The position numbers and the translations under genes were made by a program. From NCBI RefSeq assembly GCF_004153165.1, contig NZ_SEMD01000017.1, positions 2,602 through 66,601 on the forward strand: a stretch of DNA of 64,000 nt, read 5' to 3'. The stretch is from Sporolactobacillus sp. THM7-4. GTDB taxonomy: Bacteria > Bacillota > Bacilli > Bacillales > Sporolactobacillaceae. Positions 51,739 through 61,335 of the stretch are shown piece by piece (position 1 is the stretch's first letter; every line of letters begins with the position of its first letter). Under the pieces are notes generated by a model that did not search any database, was not told the DNA's origin, and saw nothing but the letters and a program-made list of their open reading frames with translations.

Positions 51739-51936
51739 TCATCCTTTTGTAATGAGTCGCAGAAGTTGCGAAATACCCAGGTCGACAAGTACAAAAAAGA
51801 TCGATAGAAAAACAACGGTAACAACAACCGTTACTGTATACTTTAAAAGTTCGTTTCTGGACGGCCAGCTTACTTTTTTTGTTTCGGCAATGATGCTGCG
51901 AAAAAATTTCCCTGTCCCTTTAATAATGCCAGTCAT
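51739..51936 (-). CDS. secE: Protein translocase subunit SecE
   Basis: 65 residues, the short Gram-positive form. An amphipathic KKVSWPSRNELLKYT segment precedes one membrane helix (VTVVVTVVFLSIFFVLVDLG). It clamps SecY. It lies 25 nt after rpmG and 48 nt before nusG, the usual trio. Confidence 0.95.
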   Translation of the reverse strand: MTGIIKGTGKFFRSIIAETKKVSWPSRNELLKYTVTVVVTVVFLSIFFVLVDLGISQLLRLITKG

Positions 51937-51961
51937 GCCTTGTTATACCTCCGTAAAAAAT

Positions 51962-52108
51962 TCATTTCGTTTCTCGATGTAAAGTATACTCATTGCAGGT
52001 TTTGCAAAATTTATTCATTTCCATCCGTCCTGTATCAGCTGGATTCCTGGTTGTTGTGTAATTTCGGGCATTGCATACTGAACAGGCAAGAATAATCTTT
52101 TTCCGCAA
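51962..52108 (-). CDS. rpmG: 50S ribosomal protein L33, zinc type
   Basis: 48 residues starting at TTG, with AAAGGTGAT upstream: [20 protein letters not shown], then [20 protein letters not shown] and YTLHRETK. Four cysteines (Cys9, Cys12, Cys35, Cys38) bind zinc. It corresponds to RpmGB of B. subtilis by position between sigH and secE. Confidence 0.93.
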   Translation of the reverse strand: MRKKIILACSVCNARNYTTTRNPADTGRMEMNKFCKTCNEYTLHRETK

Positions 52109-52180
52109 AACAATCACCTTTATTCTGCTGACTGCAGTACCTTTGATTAGAAAATCAGCCTTTTTTACCCTAAAGCAAAG

Positions 52181-52200
52181 AAAGGCGTCTGACCGCCTCT
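52181..52200 (-). terminator. Weak terminator-like hairpin between sigH and rpmG
   Basis: AGGCG and CGCCT enclose a six-base loop, followed on the minus strand by TTCTTTGCTTT. It sits about 95 nt after the sigH stop but downstream of the rpmG promoter, so it could attenuate the rpmG-secE-nusG transcript as well as end sigH. Confidence 0.4.
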
Positions 52201-52228
52201 CTCTTTTTTATGAATTCACACTGGTTAC

Positions 52229-52257
52229 AATGTATCACACGCAATATAGCCTGTCAA
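52229..52257 (-). promoter_or_regulatory. Promoter of rpmG-secE-nusG
   Basis: TTGACA (52252-52257), 17-base spacer, TACATT (52229-52234) on the minus strand, about 120 nt before the rpmG start. Confidence 0.65.
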
Positions 52258-52295
52258 CAAAGTCGAAATAAGCGGAGAAACCGGCCGCTCTTTGT

Positions 52296-52946
52296 TTACA
52301 GGCTGAATTCCTTTACCTGTAAATAATGTTCCAGTTTTCTTTTTACCCGCTGCAGCGCATTGTCGATCGATTTAACGTGGCGTTTGAGGTCAGCTGAAAT
52401 TTCCTGATAAGAGCGTCCGTCCAGGTACTGGCTCAGCACTTTACGTTCTAAATCACTCAGAATCTTTGACAGCTTCTCTTCTATATCGTCAAACTCTTCG
52501 CGGCTGATCATCAAGGTTTCGGGATTGGACGTTCTGGTTTCGCATACGACGTCCAGCAATGTACGATCGGATTCTTCATCATAAATCGGTTTATCCAGTG
52601 AAATATAGGAGTTCAGTGGAATGTGTTTCTGCCTCGTTGCCGTTTTTACTGCTGTTATCATCTGACGTGTGATACACAGTTCTGCAAACGCTTTAAAAGA
52701 AGCCGGCTTGTCCCCCTTGTAATCGCGGATCGCCTTGTACAGGCCGATCATCCCCTCCTGAATAATGTCCTCCCGCTCCGCGCCAATAAGAAAATAAGCT
52801 TTTGCCTTTGCACGAACAAAATTCCTGTATTTGAAAATAAGGTACTCCAAGGCTTCACTATTGCCGTCATGAACCACTTTCAACACTTTTTCATCATCCA
52901 GTGAACGAAACATTGCTGTATCGGTTTTAATTGAATCGCAGCTCAT
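52296..52946 (-). CDS. sigH: RNA polymerase sigma factor SigH (Spo0H)
   Basis: 216 residues. Region 2 is YLIFKYRNFVRAKAKAYFLI and EDIIQEGMIGLYKAIRDY; region 4 is the HTH GRSYQEISADLKRHVKSIDN. In Bacillus this sigma factor drives entry into sporulation and competence. Here it lies between rae1 and rpmG as in B. subtilis, with its own sigma-A promoter. AbrB repression known elsewhere cannot be seen here. Confidence 0.96.
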   Translation of the reverse strand: MSCDSIKTDTAMFRSLDDEKVLKVVHDGNSEALEYLIFKYRNFVRAKAKAYFLIGAEREDIIQEGMIGLYKAIRDYKGDKPASFKAFAELCITRQMITAVKTATRQKHIPLNSYISLDKPIYDEESDRTLLDVVCETRTSNPETLMISREEFDDIEEKLSKILSDLERKVLSQYLDGRSYQEISADLKRHVKSIDNALQRVKRKLEHYLQVKEFSL

Positions 52947-52987
52947 TTTTGCTTCCCCCCGACCTCATTGATGCCTTTTGTAGACAT

Positions 52988-53017
52988 ATTATACAGTACA
53001 AAATTTCAAATCGTCAA
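52988..53017 (-). promoter_or_regulatory. Sigma-A promoter of sigH
   Basis: TTGACG (53012-53017), 18-base spacer, TATAAT (52988-52993), lying in the 77-bp rae1-sigH gap. Confidence 0.8.
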
Positions 53018-53023
53018 GAAAAT

Positions 53024-53533
53024 TCAAAAACCTCTTCGCATTTTTTCAAGTTTGGCTCTCGTTGCCTCATCAATCGATATTTTCGAACTCTTTCCTTCTG
53101 AAAGCTTGTTGACAATCATGTCCCCGATCTCGTATTCAATCTTTTTAATCTCCTCAATCAGCTCTCTGGATGGTTTTCGAAGCGCACCTTGTGAAAAAAC
53201 CGTCCACTGTTCAGCCATATCTGAGGTTGCCACATGAATCCGGGTCTTTACGTTCTTCAGCTTTTTGATCAGACCTTCTATTTTTTGATCAGCCTTCTCG
53301 CTTTGCTTCGTATAAATCACTTCGACATTCGACTGCCTGGTTTTTGTTTCCTTTCCGGGTATCAAGTAGGCATCGAAAATGATGATGACACGCCACCCCG
53401 TCACTGCCTGGTACTCTGCCAGTTTGCTGATCAGCAAATCCCTCGCGCTCTCAAAATCTTTTTCGCGCAAAGCATTCAGTTCCCTCCAGGCGCCGATCAC
53501 ATTGTAGCCGTCAACGATCAGAATATCCTTCAT
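53024..53533 (-). CDS. rae1: Ribosome-dependent mRNA endonuclease Rae1 (YacP, NYN domain)
   Basis: 169 residues. The NYN/PIN-like fold opens DILIVDGYNVIGAWRELNAL and has the acidic FDAYL and ATSDMAEQW strands. In B. subtilis Rae1 cleaves mRNA in the ribosomal A site. It lies 12 nt after rlmB, in the conserved cysS-mrnC-rlmB-rae1 order. Confidence 0.92.
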   Translation of the reverse strand: MKDILIVDGYNVIGAWRELNALREKDFESARDLLISKLAEYQAVTGWRVIIIFDAYLIPGKETKTRQSNVEVIYTKQSEKADQKIEGLIKKLKNVKTRIHVATSDMAEQWTVFSQGALRKPSRELIEEIKKIEYEIGDMIVNKLSEGKSSKISIDEATRAKLEKMRRGF

Positions 53534-53545
53534 TTTCTTTCACCC

Positions 53546-54277
53546 TTACTTCTCTCGTTGCCGGAGCACTTCATACATTAACAACCCGGCCGCAACTGAA
53601 GCATTAAGGGATGTGACTTTCCCTTTCATCGGAATGTTGATGAGAAAATCACATTTTTTTCTAACCAGCTGGGACATTCCGTGACCCTCATTACCGATAA
53701 CCAGGCACAGAGGCATTGAATAGTCTGATTTCCGATAATCTTCGCTTCCGTCCGCCGCTGTACCGGCAAACCATATACCTTGTTTTTTTAATTCATCCAC
53801 CGCCTGGGCGAGATTTGAAACCCGTACGACAGGGACGTATTCAATCGCACCTGTGGATGCTTTGGCAACCACTGAGGTCAATCCGACTGAACGGCGTTTG
53901 GGAATGATCACGCCGTGGCAGCCAGAGGCGTCCGCAGTCCTTAATATTGAGCCCAGATTGTGCGGATCCTCCACATTATCGAGCATCGTTAAGAAAGGAG
54001 CCTCTCCGCGCTCTTCGGCAAGGGCAAACAGATCCGCCATTTCAGCATAGCGATAGGCCGCTATTGAGGCAACAACACCCTGATGCTGGGTCGATTGGGC
54101 AAGCTGATCCAATTTCTTTCTCGGGACAAACTGTACAGCTATCCCGCTTCCCTTAATCAGGTCGAGCAAAGGGCCAAGCCCTTTTCCTTCCTTATTCAGC
54201 CAAACCTTGTTAATTTCTCTTCCCGACCGGATAGCCTCCGCTACCGGATGACGTCCAATGATCCGTTCATCATTCAT
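53546..54277 (-). CDS. rlmB: 23S rRNA (guanosine(2251)-2'-O)-methyltransferase RlmB (YacO)
   Basis: 243 residues from ATG 54277 (MNDERIIGRHPVAEAIRSGR); an upstream frame to 54373 overlaps mrnC and lacks homology. An N-terminal L30e-like substrate domain is joined to a SPOUT knot with NVEDPHNLGSILRTADASGC, LVIGNEGHGMSQ and LNASVAAGLLMYEVLRQ. The start overlaps mrnC by eight bases. Confidence 0.95.
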   Translation of the reverse strand: MNDERIIGRHPVAEAIRSGREINKVWLNKEGKGLGPLLDLIKGSGIAVQFVPRKKLDQLAQSTQHQGVVASIAAYRYAEMADLFALAEERGEAPFLTMLDNVEDPHNLGSILRTADASGCHGVIIPKRRSVGLTSVVAKASTGAIEYVPVVRVSNLAQAVDELKKQGIWFAGTAADGSEDYRKSDYSMPLCLVIGNEGHGMSQLVRKKCDFLINIPMKGKVTSLNASVAAGLLMYEVLRQREK

Positions 54278-54698
54278 GGTTAACTGCCCCCCCTTCGAGC
54301 GGATGATTGCGAAACATTTTTTCCATGATCTTCTCAATCCTGTCTTCCTGACCTGCAAAATAAAGGTGGCCAATTAATGCCTCAAACCCGGTACTGAAAT
54401 TATAGGTCTGGACATCGGTGTTTCTGGGTACCGAGTGCGATTTGGCGTTACGGCCCCGTCTGACAATCTTAAGTTCTTCTTCACTTAAAAAATTTTCTTC
54501 CTTCAGCTCATGAAGAAAACGGGACTGGGCTTTGGCAGATACATATTCGACAGCTTTTGCATGAAGAAGATGCGGTTTGGTCCCTCCGCATGCAATGACT
54601 GCCTCACGGACATACACTTCGATAATCGAGTCTCCCATAAACGCGAGAGCGAGACTGTTAACCTGGCTCGGGTCTATCTTATTTGCATTTCCGGGCAT
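54270..54698 (-). CDS. mrnC: Mini-ribonuclease III
   Basis: 142 residues from the ATG nine bases after AAAGGA; an alternative ATG at 54707 overlaps the cysS stop. The RNase III catalytic domain lacks a double-stranded RNA-binding domain. The signature NSLALAFMGDSIIEVYVRE holds the catalytic acidic residues; RRGRNAKS and TGFEALIGHLYF complete it. It matures 23S rRNA ends in B. subtilis. Confidence 0.95.
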   Translation of the reverse strand: MPGNANKIDPSQVNSLALAFMGDSIIEVYVREAVIACGGTKPHLLHAKAVEYVSAKAQSRFLHELKEENFLSEEELKIVRRGRNAKSHSVPRNTDVQTYNFSTGFEALIGHLYFAGQEDRIEKIMEKMFRNHPLEGGAVNHE

Positions 54699-54703
54699 GA
54701 TTC

Positions 54704-56104
54704 TCATTCCTTTCCCCGCCTCCACCGGACTCCATGAGGTGTGTCCTCGAGTATAATGCCCGCTGTTTTAAGTTCGTCACGTATTCGATCGGCAATAGCA
54801 AATTGTTTGTCGTGCCGCGCCTTCTCCCGTTCTTTAATCAGCGCTTCCACGTCACTGTCTAATATACTGTTGGTCTCTTCCTCAAGTTTCAGCCCAAGAA
54901 CACCTGAAAGCTGCTTAAGGACATCCCGATAAGCATCCAGCAGGGCGGTTGGTGTTCCCTGATCCTGAAGCGCAATATTCGCGTCTTTTGCAATATCAAA
55001 TAAAACAGCAATCGCATTGGCCGTATTAAAGTCATCATCCATGGCTTCAATAAACCGATCACGGTAGCTTTTCATCTGCTCTCTTTCACCATCCATTTTT
55101 CCTGACTGGTTCTTAAGTCGGTGGGACAGGTTGAAGCAGGTGGTTTTCAGTCTGTCGAAAGCCTGCATGGCATCGTTAAGCAATTCATCTGTAAAATTAA
55201 TGGGGTGACGGTACTGAACCGACAGAATGAAAAAGCGAATGACTCTCGGGTCGTATTTTTTGATCAAATCATGAACCAGTATGACATTTCCGAGCGATTT
55301 CGACATTTTTTCATGGTTAATCTGAATATGGCCGTTATGCAGCCAATAATGGGCCATTGTCTTGTGGTGCAGTGCCTCCGACTGGGCAATTTCATTTTCA
55401 TGATGAGGGAAAACAAGGTCCGTCCCGCCAGCATGAATATCAATCGTCTCCCCAAGATATTTTTCAACCATGGCTGAGCATTCAATATGCCAGCCTGGCC
55501 GTCCTTCGCCCCATGGACTTTCCCATTTAATTTCTCCCGGTTTTGCCGCTTTCCATAAAGTAAAGTCCAGGGGATCCTCTTTGCTCTCGCCGATTTCAAT
55601 CCGGGCGCCTGATTTGAGATCATCAACCGACTGATGCGAAAGTTTTCCGTATTCCTTAAATTTCCGGGTTCTGAAGTAAACATCTCCGCCAGCGGGATAG
55701 GCGTATCCTTTATCGACCAGTTTCTGAATAAATCCGATAATCTCCGGCATGGTTTCTGTTGCCCTCGGACTCACTGTCGCTTTTCTTACATTGAGGGCCT
55801 CCGTATCCTCAAGGAAAGCTTTGATAAACTGTTCAGCAATATCAGGGACGGGAATATGTCTTTCCCTGGAGGCGCGAATCAATCTGTCATCGACATCGGT
55901 AAAATTCGACACATAGGTTACTTTAAATCCGCGATATTCCAAATAGCGGCGCACCGTATCAAATACAATCGCCGGACGTGCATTGCCAATATGAATATAA
56001 TTATAGACGGTCGGCCCGCAAACATACATTCTGACTTTGCCTTCCTCGATCGGTAAAAATGGTTGTTTTGTTCTCGTCAGGGTGTTAAATACTTTCAAGA
56101 CCAT
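54704..56104 (-). CDS. cysS: Cysteinyl-tRNA synthetase
   Basis: 466 residues, class [20 protein letters not shown] holds the zinc cysteine and the HIGH-type HIGN; the WHIECSAM cysteine/histidine pair and the KMSKS loop [10 protein letters not shown] follow. It overlaps cysE by ten bases and shares its T-box leader, so cysteine synthesis and charging are co-regulated. Confidence 0.98.
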   Translation of the reverse strand: MVLKVFNTLTRTKQPFLPIEEGKVRMYVCGPTVYNYIHIGNARPAIVFDTVRRYLEYRGFKVTYVSNFTDVDDRLIRASRERHIPVPDIAEQFIKAFLEDTEALNVRKATVSPRATETMPEIIGFIQKLVDKGYAYPAGGDVYFRTRKFKEYGKLSHQSVDDLKSGARIEIGESKEDPLDFTLWKAAKPGEIKWESPWGEGRPGWHIECSAMVEKYLGETIDIHAGGTDLVFPHHENEIAQSEALHHKTMAHYWLHNGHIQINHEKMSKSLGNVILVHDLIKKYDPRVIRFFILSVQYRHPINFTDELLNDAMQAFDRLKTTCFNLSHRLKNQSGKMDGEREQMKSYRDRFIEAMDDDFNTANAIAVLFDIAKDANIALQDQGTPTALLDAYRDVLKQLSGVLGLKLEEETNSILDSDVEALIKEREKARHDKQFAIADRIRDELKTAGIILEDTPHGVRWRRGKE

Positions 56105-56763
56105 TTTTCTTCACTCCTTCTCCGCAGTTCCTTCACTTGCTGCAATTCTTCTTTCAGAACATAAATTTCTTTTTCCAGCTGCCCCAGTTTATCCGCAATA
56201 GGATCCGGAAGATCTGTATGATCAAGATCATGATGATGTACTCTTCTGCCGTTTTGTTTTACCACCCGGCCGGGGATACCGACAACAGTCGAATCAGGCG
56301 GAACATCGTGCAGAACAACTGAGCCGGCTCCGATCTTCGAATGATCGCCGATCGTAATTGATCCAAGCACTTTTGCTCCAGCTGAAATAAGTACATCATT
56401 CCCTACTGTCGGATGCCGCTTGCCTTTTTCCTTTCCGGTCCCCCCAAGCGTTACCCCCTGAAAGAGCGTCACATCATCGCCGATTTCACACGTTTCGCCG
56501 ATCACGATCCCCATCCCGTGATCCATGAAAAACCGCCGGCCGATTTGTGCACCAGGATGAATTTCAATCCCCGTAAAAAAGCGGGTCAGCTGAGACAATG
56601 CCCTTGCGAGAAAATAGCATTTCTTTTTCCAGAGCCAATGGGCGAATCGGTGTGACCAGATCGCGTGCAAACCCGAATAAGTCATTATCACTTCCCATTT
56701 ATTTCGTGCCGCGGGATCCTGATCAAAAACATTATTTAAGTCTTCGGAAAAAATATTTCTCAC
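56095..56763 (-). CDS. cysE: Serine O-acetyltransferase
   Basis: 222 residues, GTG start nine bases after GGAGGT. It makes O-acetylserine, the cysteine precursor. The left-handed beta-helix carries hexapeptide repeats in [20 protein letters not shown] and [20 protein letters not shown]. The N-terminal helical part is short, as in Bacillus. The C-terminal 40 residues form a coiled coil ([20 protein letters not shown]). Confidence 0.96.
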   Translation of the reverse strand: MRNIFSEDLNNVFDQDPAARNKWEVIMTYSGLHAIWSHRFAHWLWKKKCYFLARALSQLTRFFTGIEIHPGAQIGRRFFMDHGMGIVIGETCEIGDDVTLFQGVTLGGTGKEKGKRHPTVGNDVLISAGAKVLGSITIGDHSKIGAGSVVLHDVPPDSTVVGIPGRVVKQNGRRVHHHDLDHTDLPDPIADKLGQLEKEIYVLKEELQQVKELRRRSEEKWS

Positions 56764-56849
56764 GATTTTGCACCTCCAATCGGACAGTTAAAAATTTTTC
56801 TATGATACAGCGTTGCGCTTTTTCGCGCTGTTTTTTTATCCTTTTTTAT

Positions 56850-57120
56850 CGAAAAAAGCGCCTTTATGTCAGTTGACACAAAGACGCTTTGCTCACGCGG
56901 TTCCACTTTGTTTGAGAAACTCTTTCCCCACTCAAGATCCGATAACGGCAGCTGCCGTTCCCGCCTACTGCAAGGTTCAGCGGAAAACTCAGAGGAGCAA
57001 TTCAGCAATTTCCTTCTTAAACGGCTTTCAGCCTGAAGACCGTTCTCTCTGGCAAGTCGGACCCATTGCTTACTTAACCTCTTCAACGCTTTACAAAACT
57101 ATTCCTTTTAACATATTATA
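56850..57120 (-). ncRNA. T-box riboswitch of the cysE-cysS operon
   Basis: The 413-bp gltX-cysE gap contains the T-box signature AAGTGGAACCGCG at about 56896-56908 on the minus strand. It is followed by a terminator stem (AGCGTCTTTGTGTCA with TGACATAAAGGCGCT) and six T residues near 56852-56887. A TATAAT lies at about 57114-57119. UGC codons in the 3' side of Stem I (for example AATTGCTCC) are candidate cysteine specifiers. Uncharged tRNA-Cys would stabilise the antiterminator. Confidence 0.88.
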
Positions 57121-57176
57121 CTTTATCCACTTTTTTGACAGGATTGAACCCGGGCGAAACGCAGCCTGACGGAAAC

Positions 57177-58664
57177 TCAAACTGTTTTTTGCATGTTCAG
57201 ATAGTTTTCCATTCGTGACAGCACGATGTCTCTGCCGATCAATTCAAGTGCTGCCGGCAATTCAGGGCCATGCATCGAACCCGTTGCAATGACACGGATT
57301 GGCATGTACAACTTCCAGCCGCGCTGCTTCGTTTCTTTCTGGGTAACCCTGACCTTTGGAGCGATCGCTTCTTCCGTCCATTCAGGGAGGCTCTTCAACT
57401 CGCGTGTGAATGTTGCGATGACATCATTGACCTGTTCTCCGGCAAGAATCTTCTTCTCGTCTTTACTCAAGTTTTCAATAGCTATGTCTTTAGTATGATC
57501 AAAGAACATTTTCGTTAATTCAACAATTTCTGCCCCATAGTGAAGTTGTTCCTGGTACAGGAGGACAACCCTGGCCGCCCATTCTTTCTGCTTTTCGTCC
57601 ATCTCTTCCGGAACGAGTCCGGCTTCGATCAAATATGGAACGGTCAGATCTACATAATCATCTGCCGAAAGTTTGTTGATATACTGTCCGTTCATCCATT
57701 CCAGTTTTGACTTGTCGAACATCGCCGGGGATTTGCTGAGACGATGTGCGTCAAATATCTTGATAAATTCATCCCGCGAGAAGATTTCATCTTCTCCCTT
57801 CGGCGACCATCCTAAAAGAGTAATAAAATTAAACAATGCTTCCGGCAGAAAGCCCATGTTCTTATACTGTTCAATGAACTGTACAATACTGTTATCGCGT
57901 TTGCTCAATTTTTTGTGATGTTCATTCACAATGAGCGTCATATGGCCATAAACAGGCGGCTCCCAGCCAAGCGCACGGAAAAGCATGATTTGCTTCGGTG
58001 TGTTGGAAATGTGTTCTTCGCCGCGCAACACATGGCTTATTTTCATCAAATGGTCGTCAATGACCACCGCAAAGTTATACGTCGGTACACCGTTCTGCTT
58101 GACTATCACAAAATCACTGACATCGTTTGAAGTGAAAGAAACATGATCTTTAACGATATCATCAAAAGCAATTTTCTGATCGTCAGGTACCCTGAAACGG
58201 ATGGTTGGCTTTCTTCCTTCCGCCTCATACTTTGCTCTCTGTTCATCGGTCAAATGGCGGCATTTCCCTGAATAGCCCGGAGTCTGGCCGTGAGCCATCT
58301 GATACTCCCGCTCTGCCTTTAATTCTTCCGGCGTACAGTAACACTTGTAAGCGAGCCCTTTATCAAGCAGCTGCTTCCAGTACTTTTTGTATAGATCAAG
58401 CCTCTCCATTTGCCGGTAGGGACCGTATTCACCGCCAACATCCACACTTTCGTCCCAATCAAGTCCCAGCCACTTCAAATATTTCAGCTGGCTTTCTTCC
58501 CCGCCTTCCACGTTTCGCTTCTGATCGGTGTCTTCAATGCGAATAATAAACTTTCCCCCGGCATGACGGGCAAAAAGATAATTAAAAATCGCGGTACGCG
58601 CGTTTCCAATATGCAGAAATCCCGTAGGACTTGGCGCATAGCGTACTCTGACTTCATCTGTCAC
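57177..58664 (-). CDS. gltX: Glutamyl-tRNA synthetase
   Basis: 495 residues from GTG 58664 ([15 protein letters not shown]), which follows GGTGA at good spacing and matches the Bacillus start; another GTG at 58676 is in frame. Class I: HIGN in [16 protein letters not shown] as KKLSKRDNS. Zinc-knuckle cysteines YKCYCTPEE are present. In Bacillus this non-discriminating enzyme also charges tRNA-Gln. The gap to ispF is 144 bp. Confidence 0.97.
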   Translation of the reverse strand: MTDEVRVRYAPSPTGFLHIGNARTAIFNYLFARHAGGKFIIRIEDTDQKRNVEGGEESQLKYLKWLGLDWDESVDVGGEYGPYRQMERLDLYKKYWKQLLDKGLAYKCYCTPEELKAEREYQMAHGQTPGYSGKCRHLTDEQRAKYEAEGRKPTIRFRVPDDQKIAFDDIVKDHVSFTSNDVSDFVIVKQNGVPTYNFAVVIDDHLMKISHVLRGEEHISNTPKQIMLFRALGWEPPVYGHMTLIVNEHHKKLSKRDNSIVQFIEQYKNMGFLPEALFNFITLLGWSPKGEDEIFSRDEFIKIFDAHRLSKSPAMFDKSKLEWMNGQYINKLSADDYVDLTVPYLIEAGLVPEEMDEKQKEWAARVVLLYQEQLHYGAEIVELTKMFFDHTKDIAIENLSKDEKKILAGEQVNDVIATFTRELKSLPEWTEEAIAPKVRVTQKETKQRGWKLYMPIRVIATGSMHGPELPAALELIGRDIVLSRMENYLNMQKTV

Positions 58665-58808
58665 TGCATTCACCACTTTCCGTTATTCTTTTTCATTTTA
58701 ACACTGTTTACGTGCAGCGGGATCATCCTTTTTAAACTTTTTCCAATGAATGTGCTTCGAAAGGACATAAAGAACTTCTGATGCCGGGCAGGCGGCTTAA
58801 GCCCAAAA

Positions 58809-59315
58809 TTAAAACCCGGCTGATTGTTTCTCATGCTCTTTGGAAGATTCCTCCAGTAAACAGACGGCCTCAGCAGCCACGCCTTCTCCCCTGCCTGTAA
58901 AACCAAGTTTTTCGGTTGTCGTTGCTTTGACATTAATCCTGCCTGTATCAAGGCCAAGAACTTCGGCAATCGTACGACGCATATCCGTGATAAAAGGGGC
59001 AAGTTTAGGTTTCTGTGCGATCACAACGCTGTCAATGTTACCGACTTCATAACCTTTTTCCCGAACAATAGAAATGACATGAGCCAGAAGCTTCTTAGAA
59101 TCGGCGTCTTTAAAAGTGTCATCCGTATCGGGAAAATGCCGGCCAATGTCCCCCTCGCAAACAGCTCCGAGCAGCGCATCACTGATCGCATGCAGCAGTA
59201 CATCCGCGTCTGAATGACCGGCGAGTCCCAGTTCGTAAGGGATCGACACGCCTCCGATGATTAGTTTCCTGTTTTCTGCAAACTGGTGAACATCAAACCC
59301 GTGACCTATCCGCAT
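58809..59315 (-). CDS. ispF: 2-C-methyl-D-erythritol 2,4-cyclodiphosphate synthase
   Basis: 168 residues; typical members are near 158, so the C-terminal HEKQSAGF tail is slightly long. Zinc ligands are in GFDVHQF (Asp8, His10) and [12 protein letters not shown] (first His). Fifth enzyme of the MEP isoprenoid pathway. It starts 23 bases inside ispD, so the two pathway neighbours are coupled. Confidence 0.96.
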   Translation of the reverse strand: MRIGHGFDVHQFAENRKLIIGGVSIPYELGLAGHSDADVLLHAISDALLGAVCEGDIGRHFPDTDDTFKDADSKKLLAHVISIVREKGYEVGNIDSVVIAQKPKLAPFITDMRRTIAEVLGLDTGRINVKATTTEKLGFTGRGEGVAAEAVCLLEESSKEHEKQSAGF

Positions 59316-60006
59316 CTATTTTCTCCTCTTCCTCCAGGAACTTTTCTGCAATGATCATATCTTCAGGCGTCGTCAGTTTGATATTCCGATAACTGCCTTC
59401 GACAATCTCTACTTCTTGTCCCAATAGTTCAACCAGAGAGGCGTCATCTGTTGCCATCAGATTTCTCTTTTTGGCTGAACGGTGCGCTTCCATAATCACA
59501 GGCAGCCGAAAAGCCTGCGGGGTTTGTGCGGCCCACAAGCTTTTCCTCTCCAATGTTTTCAGCACCTTACGATCAGACACCTGTTTTACTGTATCCTTAA
59601 CGGGAACAGCAAGGAGCGCCGCCCCGGACCGACTCGCGCATTCAACGACTCTCCCAATATGCCGGAGTGTGACGAACGGACGGGCTCCATCATGAATGAG
59701 CACGATGTCTTCTCCGTTCCCGGCCAATCCGGATAAGCCATTATAAACACTGTCCTGCCGTTCTTTTCCACCCTTTACCAGTTCAATAACTTTGCTTACC
59801 TGGTAAAAGTTGAGCAATTCAAGAATCGCAGCTTTCTCCGGTTCGTTAACAACGAGAACGATTCCCGTACAGTCGGGATCATTTTCAAAGACTCGCAGCG
59901 TGTGAATAATTACCGGTATTCCGCTAAGAGTGAGCAGGATTTTGTTTTTCCCGGCTCCCATGCGTGCTCCCTGTCCGGCTGCAACAATCACTGCGTTATA
60001 TTTCAT
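59293..60006 (-). CDS. ispD: 2-C-methyl-D-erythritol 4-phosphate cytidylyltransferase
   Basis: 237 residues from ATG 60006 ([17 protein letters not shown]); the frame to 60030 is not supported. The nucleotidyltransferase loop is [14 protein letters not shown], with [20 protein letters not shown] and ATDDASLVE marking the CTP and substrate sites. Third MEP step. A GGGGGCTTGG is the only ribosome-site candidate. Confidence 0.95.
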   Translation of the reverse strand: MKYNAVIVAAGQGARMGAGKNKILLTLSGIPVIIHTLRVFENDPDCTGIVLVVNEPEKAAILELLNFYQVSKVIELVKGGKERQDSVYNGLSGLAGNGEDIVLIHDGARPFVTLRHIGRVVECASRSGAALLAVPVKDTVKQVSDRKVLKTLERKSLWAAQTPQAFRLPVIMEAHRSAKKRNLMATDDASLVELLGQEVEIVEGSYRNIKLTTPEDMIIAEKFLEEEEKIDADRSRV

Positions 60007-60133
60007 GGAACCAAGCCCCCGAATCCGCAATGCGCAAATAATGAATAACGAATCAACTGTCCTTCGATATACTTTTTAATCAGACAGGCTATCCGTCCGG
60101 AGTCCTTTTTGACGTGACCCGGTCAGACAAGGA

Positions 60134-61240
60134 TTACAGCGCCTTTTCGAGCAATTTTGGTCTGGCAAAAATCATCCTGCCTGCTGAAGTCTGCAGGACA
60201 CTGGTAATAATTACATCAATCGTTTTTCCAATGAACCTGTGTCCTTCTTCTACCACAATCATTGTCCCATCGTCAAGATACCCGACGCCCTGATTCTGTT
60301 CTTTTCCGTCTTTAATGACCTGAACGCGAAGCTCTTCACCTGGAAGAACAACCGGTTTAACCGCATTTGCGAGGTCATTGATATTGAGTACCCTGACTCC
60401 CTGAAACTCGCAAACTTTATTCAGATTAAAATCGTTAGTAACCACAATTCCGTCAATTTCTTTGGCCAGCCGGACCAGCTTGCTGTCAACCTCCGTGATA
60501 TCTTCATAATCTCCCTCATACAGATCAACATGAATCGTATGATCTTTCTGTATTTTATTCAGAATATCAAGTCCACGACGGCCGCGGTTTCTCTTTAATA
60601 CATCGGATGAATCCGCAATGTGCTGCAATTCTTCCAGAACAAAGTGGGGAATAACCATTGTCCCTTCTAAAAAACCAGTCTGGCAAATATCGGCAATTCT
60701 TCCGTCAATGATTACGCTCGTATCGAAAATTTTATAACGGCTGCCCTGATTTATCTGCGGAAGTTCCGAACGGGCTTCTTTTTTCCGTTCCTTTGACTTC
60801 GTAGGCAGGTGGAAGAGGTTTAAAAGTTCATCACGCTTTTTAAACCCTACCTGAAAAAAGAAATAACCCAAAAAGAAATAAATAAAGATCGGGAGCACGG
60901 TACTGATCCCTGCTATATTTAATCTTTCCAGCGGAATCTGGATTAAAAAAGAAATAACCAGCCCAAAAACAAGGCCTATTGTGCCGAATACAACATCCGT
61001 AACCGGAGCTTTAACGATTTTGTCCTCGAACGTTTTCATCAGATTGACGATGGAGTCCACAAATCCAAAACTTAAAAGAGCCAGAATTACCGCGCCGAGA
61101 ACCATTCCCGTGAAGGGAGAGCTGATCCAGGCAGGAATACCGCTTCCAAAATTTAATATCAGAATAATTTTCGGAATGTAGACAAAACCCAGTGTACCGC
61201 CTAATAGAATAAAAAAAAGCTGAATCATTCGTTTCAACAT
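60134..61240 (-). CDS. yacL: PIN/TRAM-domain membrane protein YacL
   Basis: 368 residues. Four N-terminal membrane spans (residues about 6-27, 42-62, 83-101, 113-130), then a PIN nuclease-like domain with Asp173 in [26 protein letters not shown] and [11 protein letters not shown]. The C-terminal TRAM domain contains [20 protein letters not shown]. The catalytic role in vivo is unknown. In B. subtilis disA lies between radA and yacL; here only 95 bp separate radA and yacL. Confidence 0.93.
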   Translation of the reverse strand: MLKRMIQLFFILLGGTLGFVYIPKIILILNFGSGIPAWISSPFTGMVLGAVILALLSFGFVDSIVNLMKTFEDKIVKAPVTDVVFGTIGLVFGLVISFLIQIPLERLNIAGISTVLPIFIYFFLGYFFFQVGFKKRDELLNLFHLPTKSKERKKEARSELPQINQGSRYKIFDTSVIIDGRIADICQTGFLEGTMVIPHFVLEELQHIADSSDVLKRNRGRRGLDILNKIQKDHTIHVDLYEGDYEDITEVDSKLVRLAKEIDGIVVTNDFNLNKVCEFQGVRVLNINDLANAVKPVVLPGEELRVQVIKDGKEQNQGVGYLDDGTMIVVEEGHRFIGKTIDVIITSVLQTSAGRMIFARPKLLEKAL

Positions 61241-61335
61241 TCACAGTCACCTCCTCTAAACATTATAGACAAAATAACAAAATCAAAACTTGATTTCTTG
61301 CGATCTTGTTGTGATGTGCTCTATTCATTCAAATT

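Noticed and set aside
56780-56850. Separate terminator within the cysE leader (GCGTTGCGC...GCGC then T-run, plus strand)
   Set aside because: It is oriented away from cysE and probably belongs to the leader's secondary structure; no plus-strand gene ends there.
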